Of a stretch of DNA of 64,000 bases, positions 22,201 to 32,431 are shown piece after piece (the stretch's first letter is position 1; the number at the start of each line of letters is the position of its first letter). Under the pieces are notes generated by a model. It was not told where the DNA came from, did not search any database, and worked only from the letters and a program-made list of their open reading frames with translations. This stretch comes from Hortaea werneckii (taxonomy: Eukaryota; Ascomycota; Dothideomycetes; Mycosphaerellales; Teratosphaeriaceae). The stretch covers positions 1 through 64,000 of the forward strand of contig JBAOKB010000096.1 in NCBI GenBank assembly GCA_037044905.1, written 5' to 3'. The position numbers and the translations under genes were made by a program.

Positions 22201-24643
22201 AAGCGCTGGGGCGCCCTTCTCTCCGAAGCTCGTAATCAGTTTTAAAGAGGCATTCTTTGCCGTCAGTCTACCAGATCCAGATCTCGAAGGAGGCGATAGG
22301 GGTGGGCTCGATGACTTCCAAGCTCCGTCATTGGCTGGCTCGCTTGTCAAACGCTGCTGTTGCTCCGCATATGCCACATCTTGTTGTGCTCGCGGCGAAA
22401 ACCAAGGCTCTGAAGTCTCGATACTCGTGCACGAGAAGCAGCGAACCGCAAGCTCTGCTTGACCTTGCTGGACGGCTGATTCTCCCCACTTGCGGATTTG
22501 GAACGACTGTCGACCCCAATCAGAAGGACATGTCAGACAAGTCAGAAGCACTGCCTCCATCCAGAACCCTTGGGAGACATAAATTTCGATGGCGTCGTTG
22601 TGCTCGCCAAGACCAAGAAGGATGGCTACTGCGGGATGTACATCGCCCTTTTCAAGAAGTCGTTGCACGAACGCTTCGCCCACTTTCTTCTGAGAATCTT
22701 TGCCAATGGCGCTTAAGGCAAGCAACATCCAGTCGGAAGACGTCATTGACTGGGACCCAATCATGGAGGCCATGTCGTCTGCACCCATCTCTCCTAGCCA
22801 CCGGGAGAGAAGGACGGCGCTTGCAGAACTTGGCGCGTGTCTGGAAAGCTCATCTTGGATGAGCTGTTGCACATCATCGTTCCATCCAAATACGGTACTT
22901 AACATCTCGCGTTGCAAAAGTTCCGGAGTTCGAGCTGAAGTACCATAATGCGGTGTTCGAAAGGCAACTGTGAGGAGTCGAGCCCTGGTGAAATGGAACA
23001 AATCCAATGCGCCGCCGCTGCTCGTTTCCTCTGGGCTCCGCAATACCTCCTTACTGAGATGCGAAGAACGATACTGTGGTTTTGAGGCGTACGACGAAAT
23101 TGACCGAATCGACATGCTCTCGTGTCCAGAGCGCACTGGTTCTCCAATGGAGAACTCTGTCCCATTGTACCCCGTCGTCGTTGAAGCTCGAGAGGAGTCG
23201 GGTTGATCGTAGAGGTATCGCCGAGCTCGCCGGCTCTCACGCGAAGACTTCGAGCTGACAGATGACGCCCTGCTAGATATTGGACTCAACGGGGTGACCT
23301 TGTCTCGGACTTCCAGCTCTAACGCGTCCAGCGAGTCCATTTCTCTGGCGATCTTCTGCAAGGGTGACAGTTGACTTGCTTCATCAGCACTACTCTCTGC
23401 TTCAGACGCAGAGAGCGGCAGCACCGGCGCCTCAGCCGATACGGCAGTTTGAGGGTCAGCGTCCTGCTTGCTCTGCTTTTCCAAGGTTGTCGGTGGCGTA
23501 GGAGGAGTGGTGGATGGGACGTGCTGCACACTGGCAACCTGCATCGGCCTGCCGTCAGGAGTGATGTCGTATTGTTGAACGACATGATTGCGGCTGAGGG
23601 TAAATAGCGTTGCTGTAGGCCCGTAGTTACACATGGCGATGATGCCCTCCATGGTTGGAACCATGTCGTACGTCACACGTTTAGTCCTCACGTCCCAAGT
23701 TCGGGTCTCCCTATGACCCTGTCAGTTATTTCAACGCCATTTGGACATAATCAAAATTCACAGTCTGCTCATGGGAGACTCACCCTTCCACATGCTGCAC
23801 AATGCGTCCATTCTTCGACCAGCCAAACCAGCATGCTCCTGGGGCCTGTAGCTCTGCTCTCTGAAGTACGCGTATTATGGTTGGCGGATCCTGATGTGGC
23901 ACTTTAGGAACGCTCCAAACCCGCAGGTCACCGTCCGCCGTCTGGGTTGCCAGCATGTCCGTCCGCTGTTTTGAAGAAGATCCATGCCAAGATAACCCGC
24001 AAATGCGAGAGGGTGCTTTATTCGTCGTCAGAGTGTGTAATATCGTGAAAGATGGTCGTAATGTGGCAATGAGTATCGAACCATTGAGATAGCCAATGGC
24101 GAATGCACGGCAGTCGGCGGCTGGAGCAATAGCAGTGACGGGGTCAAAGATGGTTCGAGCTGAGATGTGCTCAGACGTCCCTGGCTCAAACAAAATGACG
24201 CTGCCCTGGTCGTTACCAAATGCTATGTTGCCATTTCGCATGAAGCTCGCGGTTCGCAGGTGTTCATAGGAGGAGAAGCGCGCGACTTCACCTCCTGTGA
24301 GGATGTCCCACACAATCACCGTATTCCCAGTGTCGTAGCTGACCGCTAGCCGACCTGAGCCTCTCTCGCTAATGTTGTCAACGTATATCCATTGGACGTC
24401 TTCACGGTGAGATTCGAAACGCCTCTCGATTGCAAGAGTGTCATGGTGGAGGACTAGTATAGTGCTTCTCTGTGAATACAGCAAGAAAGATGCGGTAGCT
24501 GCACATGGCTCGAATGCAGGTTCGGTGTTTTCTGGGGTCAGCGTTGGAGCTGGCAGGTTGGATCTAACAGTCGTTGCTGGCTTCGACGTGGAAGAGTTAT
24601 GCCGTGAGTGCTGCCCGACTGACATGTTGGCCCAGGCTGTCAT
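19264..24643 (-). CDS. WD40 / alpha-solenoid protein with long disordered tail (HAM-5/IDC1-like scaffold?)
   Basis: Exons 24643-23784 and 23710-19264 (1,768 aa), with a 73-bp intron (GTGAGT/ATAG) in phase 2. Start at ATG 24643 (MTAWANMSVG). Residues about 45-350 form a WD40 propeller (IVWDILTGGEVARFSS, LRVWSVPKVPH, RTWDVRTKRVTYDM). A helical solenoid-like block follows at about 480-650 (VAILLGLGEHNDAIEIYVSQGFWMEAVLL), then over 1,000 residues of Ser/Pro/Arg-rich disorder with many SP/TP sites and one poly-Pro run. This order and size match HAM-5 of Neurospora and IDC1 of Podospora, scaffolds of the cell-fusion MAP kinase pathway; I infer that from architecture only. Other large WD40 scaffolds are possible. 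The WD40 call itself is firm. Confidence 0.8.
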
Positions 24644-26676
24644 CGATGCTTCAGTTAGCAAACACCTTTTTCACCGACCGTTTTCATGAGATACTCGGAA
24701 GGTCTGATTGTAGGTCTCTTGCCTGAAATAGCAGCGACAGGGCACAGGGTATTTCGTATGTCTACGAAATTGCCAAGCGACGTACCTTGACCATGCGCGC
24801 AATAGATGAAGTCAAACCTGGTGCAACTCGAGGAACAACCAAAGACACACTTGCAGGGCTCTCGTGCGCTTTAGCCCCGCTCCCACGACTGGTAATCCCG
24901 GCTTTGTGTTGCTGTATCGTATGCATGCAACCGCTTCGTGTTCGCGTTGGTAAAGGTACACAAAACACTCCTGCGAGTAGACGCAAGAGAAGAGATTGTA
25001 AAACGAGGACAGATTCCTAGGGAAGAGCCTCGACGTAATTTGGCATAAGGCGAATCAGCGCTGGGCGGCTAGCTGTTGAAGTCACTGCGGCCCAATGCCC
25101 TGTTGCCACTTGGTGTGGTCTTCTTGAGCGGCCTCCCATAGATGAAAGGGGAAGCGAAGCGGCTAGACAGTATTTCTAGAGGGCTGGGAAGAGGGCCTAT
25201 GAATGATAAGAAAGGGCAGGCGATCCTCACAATTCGCTGCAGCCATGCCACGCCAGAGGATGGTCCCAAAGCCGTGGGAGACCCTTCAAAATCCATACTC
25301 CCCCGGTCGGAAGACGTGGAGCTTGCCTTTCGATGGTCGGCACGCAGGACGGAATGCATCTTGGTGCAACGCGTGCAGAAGGCGCTCACGAGCGATGCCA
25401 TAGAGAGCAGGCCATTTTGGCGAAGCGAGAGGAAGCAGGGCAAAGCGGACTGTCATTGGCCGCGGGGTTTATGCGCTAGTAGCATGGCTTTGCGCTAGCG
25501 TATGAACAGCGAGTTCTCATCACAGTCCTCGGCCAGCATACAAGACTTGTCTGTCCGTCTCTATTTCTTACGACCCGCGAAGTCTTGCTTCGTCTCCTGA
25601 ACACTCGATATCTTTTGCAATGCGCTTTCGATCGGCGTCAGGAAACGAGCGGCCGCCGGGCAGTAGGCCGGTCAATCATCAAAAACCACAGGCTCTCTGC
25701 ATCGTGATTCGCGTAGATCGTCGGACTCGATAGTCCTACGCTGGTCTTCCGAGCCTTCCCAAACAGTAATGCGTGTGTGCTTAGTTGCACAGCACGAGTT
25801 GTTCGCGCATTCAATGGGCGGACCCATTTGACTCATCCCTGCTCGTCTACCGTGTTCCCTGTGCGGTCAACTTGTCGGGTGGCGTGAACTGCTGTGTCCA
25901 AAATGCAAGGGACGCATATGGTATCTTTTTTCATCCGCTTGCGACCGCTTGCGGTTCATCGTCTGTGAAAGCTTGGCAGACTTCTCACCGCCTCTTGCAT
26001 TTGTACAGATCAAACAATTATCGATCACATACCAAGCATGGGCAATGATTGTGAGCGTATGCACTATGCCGGCAAGTGGCTTCCACAACACAAGGCGAAC
26101 AATGTGATTCCTGTTCGAATGCCCTGCACAGCCATTGAAAGCTCGTCTGTACGCGCCACTAAAACGCGGGTCGCCGGGTGATCTGCACATCTTTCGGTGA
26201 GAATGCCCTTCGCGCTTCTCGCCTTTCCAGGTTGTGCCCAATGCCGCTTTGGCCCTCGTCGCCTTGCCATTCCGAGCCGACATCTTGATCTAATAAGGCA
26301 GTATTATTGTCGAGGTTGTCAGCCTATCCAATTTTTCCCGGGTTTAATTCTGCAGATGTAGCCCATTTCTGCAAGAATTTGACTAGGCTCGCACGCTGCA
26401 GCAACATGTCGCCAATCATCGGCCGCATCATCATTCGCCTAGAAAAGATCTTTCAAGACGGTCAAAAATTGTTCTCATTCTGCGTTCGACCGACGATGGG
26501 TGTTTGAAGAGAGCACCTTATCGTTGCCAAAGAAAGAAGGCACGCAGCGCATAGCAGATAGAAGGAGATGCCGGGACGCCCGGACAGTTCCGAAGACCAT
26601 CCGTTAGTGGCACTATTCCACGAGCCAGTAGCATATAGCGGATTTAAGCTTGTTTAACAAGCACCTGTATTTTCAC
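24644..26676. other. large intergenic region (about 2 kb), divergent promoters
   Basis: Separates the WD40 gene (minus) from trm2 (plus). Frames at 25142-25498 (+) and 25867-26283 (-) were examined and show no protein-like features, introns or motifs. A non-coding transcript or long 5' UTRs cannot be excluded. Confidence 0.5.
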
Positions 26677-28482
26677 ATGTCAAGTTTCCCTGCGGAGAAG
26701 CGATTTCTTTCTTGTTTTATGTTCCTCTTTCGCCCCAGTGCCACATTCGCCTTAGGCCGTGGCTTCCTTCCTGCCTTCTTCTCCGATATGGCACAGAAGA
26801 GAGCGTTCAATGAAGGCAAACGCCACTTCAAAAAGAGCAAGAAGCAAAAGACAGCAGAGAGCGATGGTTCCAATGAGCAGGTGCTGCTGGCCGACGTCCG
26901 CCGAATGCTGAAAGATGTGAAGTCGGAGGATAATGCAGAGGAAAGACAGTTGCCAGAGCAATGGTCCGAAGTCGAATTGGAAATAAGTGAGCTGTCGTCC
27001 ACTGGCGACGGACTCGCGCAGAAAGATGGCCAAGTATATGTCGTCCCTTACGCTGCGCCAGGCGATACGATCAAAGCGAAAGTGGTCAAGCATTTCTTGG
27101 ATCAATCTTATACTCTCACCGATCACCTCTCCGTCGCAAAGCCTTCACAACACCGTACCGAGAGCCCCAAATGCCGCTACTTTGCTCAATGTTCTGGCTG
27201 CCAGTTCCAGCATCTCCCCTATACCTTTCAGCTGGCACACAAACGAGGCATCGTAGAAAAGGCGTACCGCAACTTCTCCAATCTACCTCCATCAGCTGTG
27301 CCGGAGGTAGGAGAGACAATCGGCTCTCCGCTGCAGTTTGGCTACCGGACAAAGCTCACTCCTCACTTTGATGCACCCCCTGGAGCGAGACGGGATAAGC
27401 GACATGGGAACAAGGTGCAATGGGATGGGGTGCCGCCGATTGGCTTCATGAAGAAAGGGACGCGGAAGACCATGGATATTGAAGAGTGCCCGATTGGCAC
27501 CGAAGCTGTGCAGGGAGGATTGAAGAGCGAGCGCGCCAGAGTGCACCGCGATATTGATCAGTATCAGCGGGGTGCGACTTTGTTGTTACGTGAAAACACC
27601 GAGCGGATAACGAAAGATGAAGGTAAAGACAACGTCGAGCCCTCGAACGACAACATGATACTTGAAGATCGTGGGGAGCACGTTCACCGCAAGACCTGCA
27701 TCACCGACCCTAAAGCTACTTCAACCGAGTACATCGATGACTTCCGCTTCGACAACCCAGCTGGCGCTTTCTTCCAGAACAACAACAGTATTCTTCCCCT
27801 TGTCACACAGTACATCAGAGACAACATCCTGGGCCCGCGGCCCTCAACCACAGATGGCGAGGCACCAGCACCTTCCAAGATCAAGAACATGATAGATGCG
27901 TACTCCGGATCTGGCTTCTTCACGATCACTCTTTCTCAAATGTTCAAACAGAGCATTGGCATCGACATTGCGGAGCAGTCCATCGCCTCTGCTACCAAGA
28001 ATGCCGAACTCAACAACCTTCCCAAGGACTCGACTCGCTTCATCGCGGCGGATGCGAACGCCTTATTCTCGGCCGTGGACCCGGCGAAGTTCCCACCTCT
28101 GGAGACAGCAGTGGTCATCGACCCGCCCAGGAAGGGCTGCGATAAGAATTTCATCCGACAGCTGTTGTCCTTTGGGCCGGAGAGGGTGTGCTATGTAAGC
28201 TGTAATGTGCATACGCAGGCTAGAGACGTGGGATGGCTTGTGCAGGGCGTGGATAGGGAAGATGGCTCAATGCTTGATGGCTTGTATGAGATTGAGAGCT
28301 TGCGAGGGTTCGACTTCTTCCCCCAGACTAGCCATGTCGAAGGTGTGGCAATTCTGAGGAAGAAGTCGAGTCAGGGAGTAGAGGCAACTGGTGAAGGCAG
28401 CTCTGCTACTGGAAATCATGCAGATGCCGAGAACAAGCAGGATGGAAATGCGGCCGAAGCCGAGCAAAGTAAAGCTGCGTAA
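26677..28482 (+). CDS. trm2: tRNA (uracil-5-)-methyltransferase TRM2
   Basis: Methylates U54 of tRNA to ribothymidine using S-adenosylmethionine. Single exon; 601 aa from ATG 26677 or 564 aa from ATG 26788. N-terminal TRAM-like beta domain (EVELEISELSSTGDGLAQ), an Fe-S cluster motif (CRYFAQCSGCQFQ plus a later Cys in IEECPI), then the methyltransferase: SAM loop DAYSGSGFFTITL, DPPRKGCD, and catalytic Cys in YVSCNVHTQARD. The longer form adds a hydrophobic, Arg-containing leader (MSSFPAEKRFLSCFMFLFRP) that could target mitochondria; the shorter begins with a Lys-rich nuclear-type segment. Both starts are plausible. A disordered 40-residue tail ends the protein. Confidence 0.92.
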   Translation: MSSFPAEKRFLSCFMFLFRPSATFALGRGFLPAFFSDMAQKRAFNEGKRHFKKSKKQKTAESDGSNEQVLLADVRRMLKDVKSEDNAEERQLPEQWSEVELEISELSSTGDGLAQKDGQVYVVPYAAPGDTIKAKVVKHFLDQSYTLTDHLSVAKPSQHRTESPKCRYFAQCSGCQFQHLPYTFQLAHKRGIVEKAYRNFSNLPPSAVPEVGETIGSPLQFGYRTKLTPHFDAPPGARRDKRHGNKVQWDGVPPIGFMKKGTRKTMDIEECPIGTEAVQGGLKSERARVHRDIDQYQRGATLLLRENTERITKDEGKDNVEPSNDNMILEDRGEHVHRKTCITDPKATSTEYIDDFRFDNPAGAFFQNNNSILPLVTQYIRDNILGPRPSTTDGEAPAPSKIKNMIDAYSGSGFFTITLSQMFKQSIGIDIAEQSIASATKNAELNNLPKDSTRFIAADANALFSAVDPAKFPPLETAVVIDPPRKGCDKNFIRQLLSFGPERVCYVSCNVHTQARDVGWLVQGVDREDGSMLDGLYEIESLRGFDFFPQTSHVEGVAILRKKSSQGVEATGEGSSATGNHADAENKQDGNAAEAEQSKAA

Positions 28483-29060
28483 TGCAGCGCAAACACATTC
28501 CTTAGACATCGCACACGACGGAACCATCATCTGCAGATATCCAAGCCTCGAGTCAGACACCATGAGTCGCCTGTCGTTAGCCTGTCAAACACATGTTCAA
28601 GCCTGCATTTGCAATCATGTAAGCTGCCCTGTGGCCCTTTTGCCTTTTGCGAGCGAAATCCGAAATGTTGAAAGGCAGCAACATTTTTCCTGTATGCATC
28701 TGGTATTGTAAGAGGATGTTCTTACAGTTTCACTGCGGTAAGTATCATCGTTGAAGTCGAAGTAAAGTGGCGTTTGCCGGGTATCAAATTCCCATGTGTT
28801 GTTCGTCTTTGTCTATATTCACATGCAGGTTTGTTTGCTTTTTACGCTGTTCGCATGCACGTCGCCTTCCTTAAGCCTTCAAGTCAGTCTTTCGACTTCA
28901 AAGGCGAAGCAGAGTTCTCTCACTGCCAGCAACTTGCGTGTGCCAGAATCAATCCAATCCATACTCAATCCATAAAGCCTCAGTGTCTTTCAGAACTCGA
29001 CCTTATTCTCAGAGTGCACCAATCGACTTCAAAGCAACCACGACTTTCCAGACCTTACGT
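28483..29060. other. intergenic region
   Basis: 3' flank of trm2 and 5' flank of the next plus-strand gene; no gene seen. Confidence 0.6.
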
Positions 29061-29705
29061 ATGATGCAAAAAGCACAAGCGACAATGTCGGCAGAGATAC
29101 CAGAGACCTCCATGGCAGACAGCTTTCCTCATACTCGGCCGTCCCCCACGCGCTCACAATCATGTCGAGCTACCACAAGTATCACTACGCCGACCACGTC
29201 CCCATCTTACTCGACAACTCCACTTCTGGCAAGACCTCTAGTCACTCGCTCTGCGACGAGTCAAGTAGCCTTCCCACAGCAAATCCAATACAGCACATTC
29301 CCGCCACCGCAGCAAAAGAAGCCCTCTCTTTTCCGTCGCGCTACAGACATGCTCGACCTCCGCTCGACGACATCCTACACCACCCGCCACGCGCCAACGC
29401 AGCCGAGTCACTGGACCGACTACGCCCATCGCAGCACGCTGATCAAGACATGGGACGCCGAGCACTCTGCCGCTGCTCACTCAAAGTATCCCAAGACGAT
29501 CACTGCGCAAATCGTCAGTACTAAGAAGATCATGCTGGTAGAGTTTCCAGAGCTGGTCGAGGGTCCGGTGCCTTTGAGTCACGAGTGGATCGAGTATGTA
29601 CTCGGGATTTCTCTGCGCCATCCCTTCTGTACGGCTGAGAAGATGGGCAGGTATGAGGTATTGGCTTCGAGTGGCGGGGCCAGGGCGAATTGGGGTCCGT
29701 GGTAG
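29061..29705 (+). CDS. hypothetical protein with conserved-looking C-terminal domain
   Basis: 214 aa from ATG 29061 (a second ATG follows immediately, another at 29085). Product not recognised. The first 110 residues are Ser/Thr/Pro-rich and probably disordered. The C-terminal 90 residues look folded: SHWTDYAHRSTLIKTWDAEHS, then a beta/helix pattern (TITAQIVSTKKIMLVEFPEL, HEWIEYVLGISLRHPFCTA). No signal peptide or membrane helix. It is convergent with the GILT-like gene, 223 bp between stops. Confidence 0.55.
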   Translation: MMQKAQATMSAEIPETSMADSFPHTRPSPTRSQSCRATTSITTPTTSPSYSTTPLLARPLVTRSATSQVAFPQQIQYSTFPPPQQKKPSLFRRATDMLDLRSTTSYTTRHAPTQPSHWTDYAHRSTLIKTWDAEHSAAAHSKYPKTITAQIVSTKKIMLVEFPELVEGPVPLSHEWIEYVLGISLRHPFCTAEKMGRYEVLASSGGARANWGPW

Positions 29706-29928
29706 GATGGCGATAGGATTGCAGGCGATTTGTATCTGAGGATGGAAGGGAGAGCGTACGCTTGAGAGTGCTAGCAGAACGAACAAGTCTAGCAGGATGG
29801 AATAATAGAATGGTCTGTAAAGCAGGGTTCGTGCTTAGGATTCGCGATATTCGCAGATTCCCATTCTCGTCATATGTCATTACTCGTACAAATGCATTCT
29901 AGACTTACAAAAGCAATGCTGCAGAGCT

Positions 29929-30835
29929 CTACCCTGCGTAGCCTTGCCAAAGCTCCTTCGACTCAGCATTAATATCCGCCACTAGGTCCTTTGCCGAGCT
30001 GCCACCGTCGCAGTCCTTCCATTCGCCGCCATCCCTGATGCAGCGGATCTTGTTGTTGAGCCTAACCGTGCAGCTCTTCGTCACTCCAGCTGTAGCGCTG
30101 CGGTTGAAGCTTTCCTTGAGCATGTCAACGCTCAGCGCGCCGTCGTCGTTTACAGTGCAATCGTTGAGCTTCTCCATCGAGATGCCGTGCTCGAGAGCGC
30201 AATCCTGGACTAGTTGCTTTTCCGGGATCTCCTCAAAGTCTCTTGCCATGCACATCGTGAAACCGAGGTAGATCTTGGGATCTGGATACTGCTTGGCTGC
30301 GCACAGCTCAATGATGTTGCCGAGGCATTCGCCCTCTCCGTGCTTACACAGCACTCCATCGTCGTGGTCAGTGACATTGCCGATGTATGAAAGCTTAAAG
30401 TCCACCTTGTGCGACACATTTTGCATCGCCGGCAAGATCATGTCGTGCAAGCAGTCCCTTGCATCTGGACATTTCGACACTGCGAAGTGAATCAGCGTCC
30501 GCATAGGTTTTTCACAACGCCCGATTAAGCTTACTGATATGAGCTTCCAAGGGGACTTTGCCCGAGTATGTCGAAGGGATATCATCGTCCAACGAGTCCT
30601 GGATGATGACAGCCATGCAGAAGGCCGCAAACAACAGCAGCAATGCCGTCACGCCAAACATAATTCTCTTATGCCACTTGCCGCTAGTTGTCCGCGACCA
30701 AGCTCTCATATATTCCCTTTGAGCTCGGAAGACGTTGCGTTGCAGCTCGGCCAGAGATGGCTCCTGGGCTTCTGCTTCACAGGCATTTTGGGGCTGGTCG
30801 AGCAAGGGCCGCTTCTCGTTTTCGTTCATAGCCAT
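29929..30835 (-). CDS. GILT-family thiol reductase-like protein with N-terminal membrane anchor
   Basis: Exons 30835-30535 and 30479-29929 (283 aa), with a 55-bp intron (GTAAGC/CAG) that splits a Met codon and joins VPLEAHI to MSKCPDARDCL. Residues about 58-80 are a single membrane helix (IMFGVTALLLLFAAFCMAVII) behind a hydrophilic N-terminus, so a type II anchor rather than a cleaved signal is predicted. The lumenal part matches GILT (gamma-interferon-inducible lysosomal thiol reductase): SKCPDARDC, ILPAMQNVSHKVDF, CLGNIIELCAAKQYPD and a set of spaced Cys. The usual CxxC redox pair is replaced by C-x5-C (CPDARDC), common in fungal members, so reductase activity is uncertain. Confidence 0.83.
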
Positions 30836-31321
30836 GCTTACGCTGCAAATACGAATTTGTGTAAACGCGAGGCGGGAGCCAGATGGATATTTATAGCCTC
30901 CAGAATATGTTTGGTGATGATGGCAATGGTGGCGTCAGTGGCAAATGCATTGTCCCGGCTGGAAAGCGTGACTGAAATCTGGGGAAGAGGACCGTGCGCT
31001 GAATCTCGCTTGACCACACCTGGGCAGTCTCACAGACGTCGGGCTACCTAGGTACGATAGCGAGCGAGAGGACTCAGGGCAGCGAAGATTGGAGGCACTG
31101 CATTCGCCTCTGTATTGAAAGTTTCAAAAATGATCATGTGTTATAGAAGACTGCAAAATCATCTGAGGGAATCAAAACTCCTGATCCAGTTAGTACTCTC
31201 TCGGTATGGTAGTGGTTGATGAAGCTCAGAAATACCCTCCAGACCCTTCCCCTGGCTAACCTTGCCATTCTGCCCCCTATTCCCTCCGGCATAGACATCA
31301 TAGCCGACCTGATTGCTGAGT
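30836..31321. other. intergenic region
   Basis: 5' flank of the GILT-like gene and 3' flank of the coiled-coil gene, both minus strand. Contains one copy of the palindrome TACCTAGGTA near 31045. No gene seen. Confidence 0.6.
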
Positions 31322-31942
31322 TCATAGCTCCTTCAAGTCCTCAAACATCTTTTCAAGCAACTCAGCATTTCTCTTATGCTCCCTGTACCTTTGAATGCTG
31401 CCCCCAAGGATCTTGATCCGAAAGGTAGCCTCGTCCTTCTCTCGATGGATCTTCTCTTCCAGAAACCACTCCATCTCCTCCTTCTCTTCCCTCAACATTT
31501 TCCCAGCCGCATTCATAGCGTTCTTCCATTCCTTCTTGTGTCGATCCATGATATGCTTCTTGTTTGCTGAGCTCACCGCGAGCGCCATGTCTGAGAAAGT
31601 CCGACTCAGACGACAGTCTGGAGGCAGCGCTTTGTGTTGATGGTCAAAGACTGTTTTGTACTCTTTGCGAATCCCGTTGAACTCATCACCATTGGGAACA
31701 ATGATTTCAGAGTGCCTCAGCTTGACCAATTCTGTAGTACATTAGCAAGTTGTAGCCCTTGAACGTGGCGGGACTTCACGCTTACCTTTGCGGTTGCTGC
31801 CATTACTGTCATTTTCACCATTAGTCTCGTCGTCGTCGGAGAGATTAATGATCTCTGGCCCTCTCTGAACGTCGTTTGAGACAGCGACGTTCTCAGCCTC
31901 AATGTTCTCTTGGTGGGTTTGGATGTCGTTTGTCTCGGCCAT
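31322..31942 (-). CDS. hypothetical coiled-coil protein
   Basis: Exons 31942-31786 and 31731-31322 (188 aa); the 54-bp intron has GTAAGC/CAG ends and a GCTAATG branch point, giving SNRKELVKLRHSEIIV across the join. ATG 31942 (MAETNDIQTH) is the first true Met in the frame. The N-terminal 60 residues are acidic (INLSDDDETNGEND) and resemble a SUMO-interaction motif: a short hydrophobic patch followed by acidic residues. The C-terminal 120 residues are charged and helical (MLREEKEEMEWFLEEKIHRE) and probably form a coiled coil. Nuclear role possible but not shown. Confidence 0.65.
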
Positions 31943-32431
31943 GATCTTTTGGTAGAGAGGCCGAGTATTGATGAAGTTATGTTGCACAAAGTGAACAGAA
32001 GAAGAAGAAGAAGAAGAAAAAGAAGAAGAAGAAGAATTGGCTGCTTGTATGTGTTGTCAATGGAGCAAGCGAGGTGGACGCACGCTCGACTGAACGAAGG
32101 AGAGAAGGGTCACATGGCTGCAGTGAAGTCTTGTGACTTCCATGTGATGAGACGTTTCGCCGTAAACGAGTATTCAGCAGCCTTGGTTAGAGGCGACACT
32201 CTTTCAGAGCAAAGTGACAGGGACATCACCCTTGCTATCAATTCAGCAAATAGTTACTTCACATGACATTCCATTGCTTTGGAAGCAACAAGAGGACCTG
32301 GACTTTTTTCTTGCTCAGCTATTGACGAACAACACAACACACCCGTCAAAATCCTCTCGATTGTTCATAGCTTTCCAAAGCCGCAACATTGGATTGAACC
32401 CATATTCCTCAAAATCAAGACATCAGAGACC
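31943..32431. other. divergent intergenic region with GAA microsatellite
   Basis: Lies between two divergent start codons and likely holds both promoters. A purine run dominated by GAA triplets sits at about 32000-32036, within the first 100 bp upstream of the minus-strand gene. Confidence 0.6.
32000..32036. repeat. GAA/AAG microsatellite
   Basis: About 12 nearly perfect GAA units interrupted by one AAA. Located in the likely 5' UTR or promoter of the coiled-coil gene. Confidence 0.9.

Noticed and set aside
24762..24986. Possible upstream exon of the WD40 gene ending at a GTACGT donor (MVK)
   Set aside because: Joining it in phase to the available acceptors gives early stops; ATG 24643 is sufficient.
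25867..26283. 138-codon minus-strand frame in the 2-kb gap
   Set aside because: Starts with an ATG but has scattered Arg/His/Cys composition, no domain, signal or intron support.
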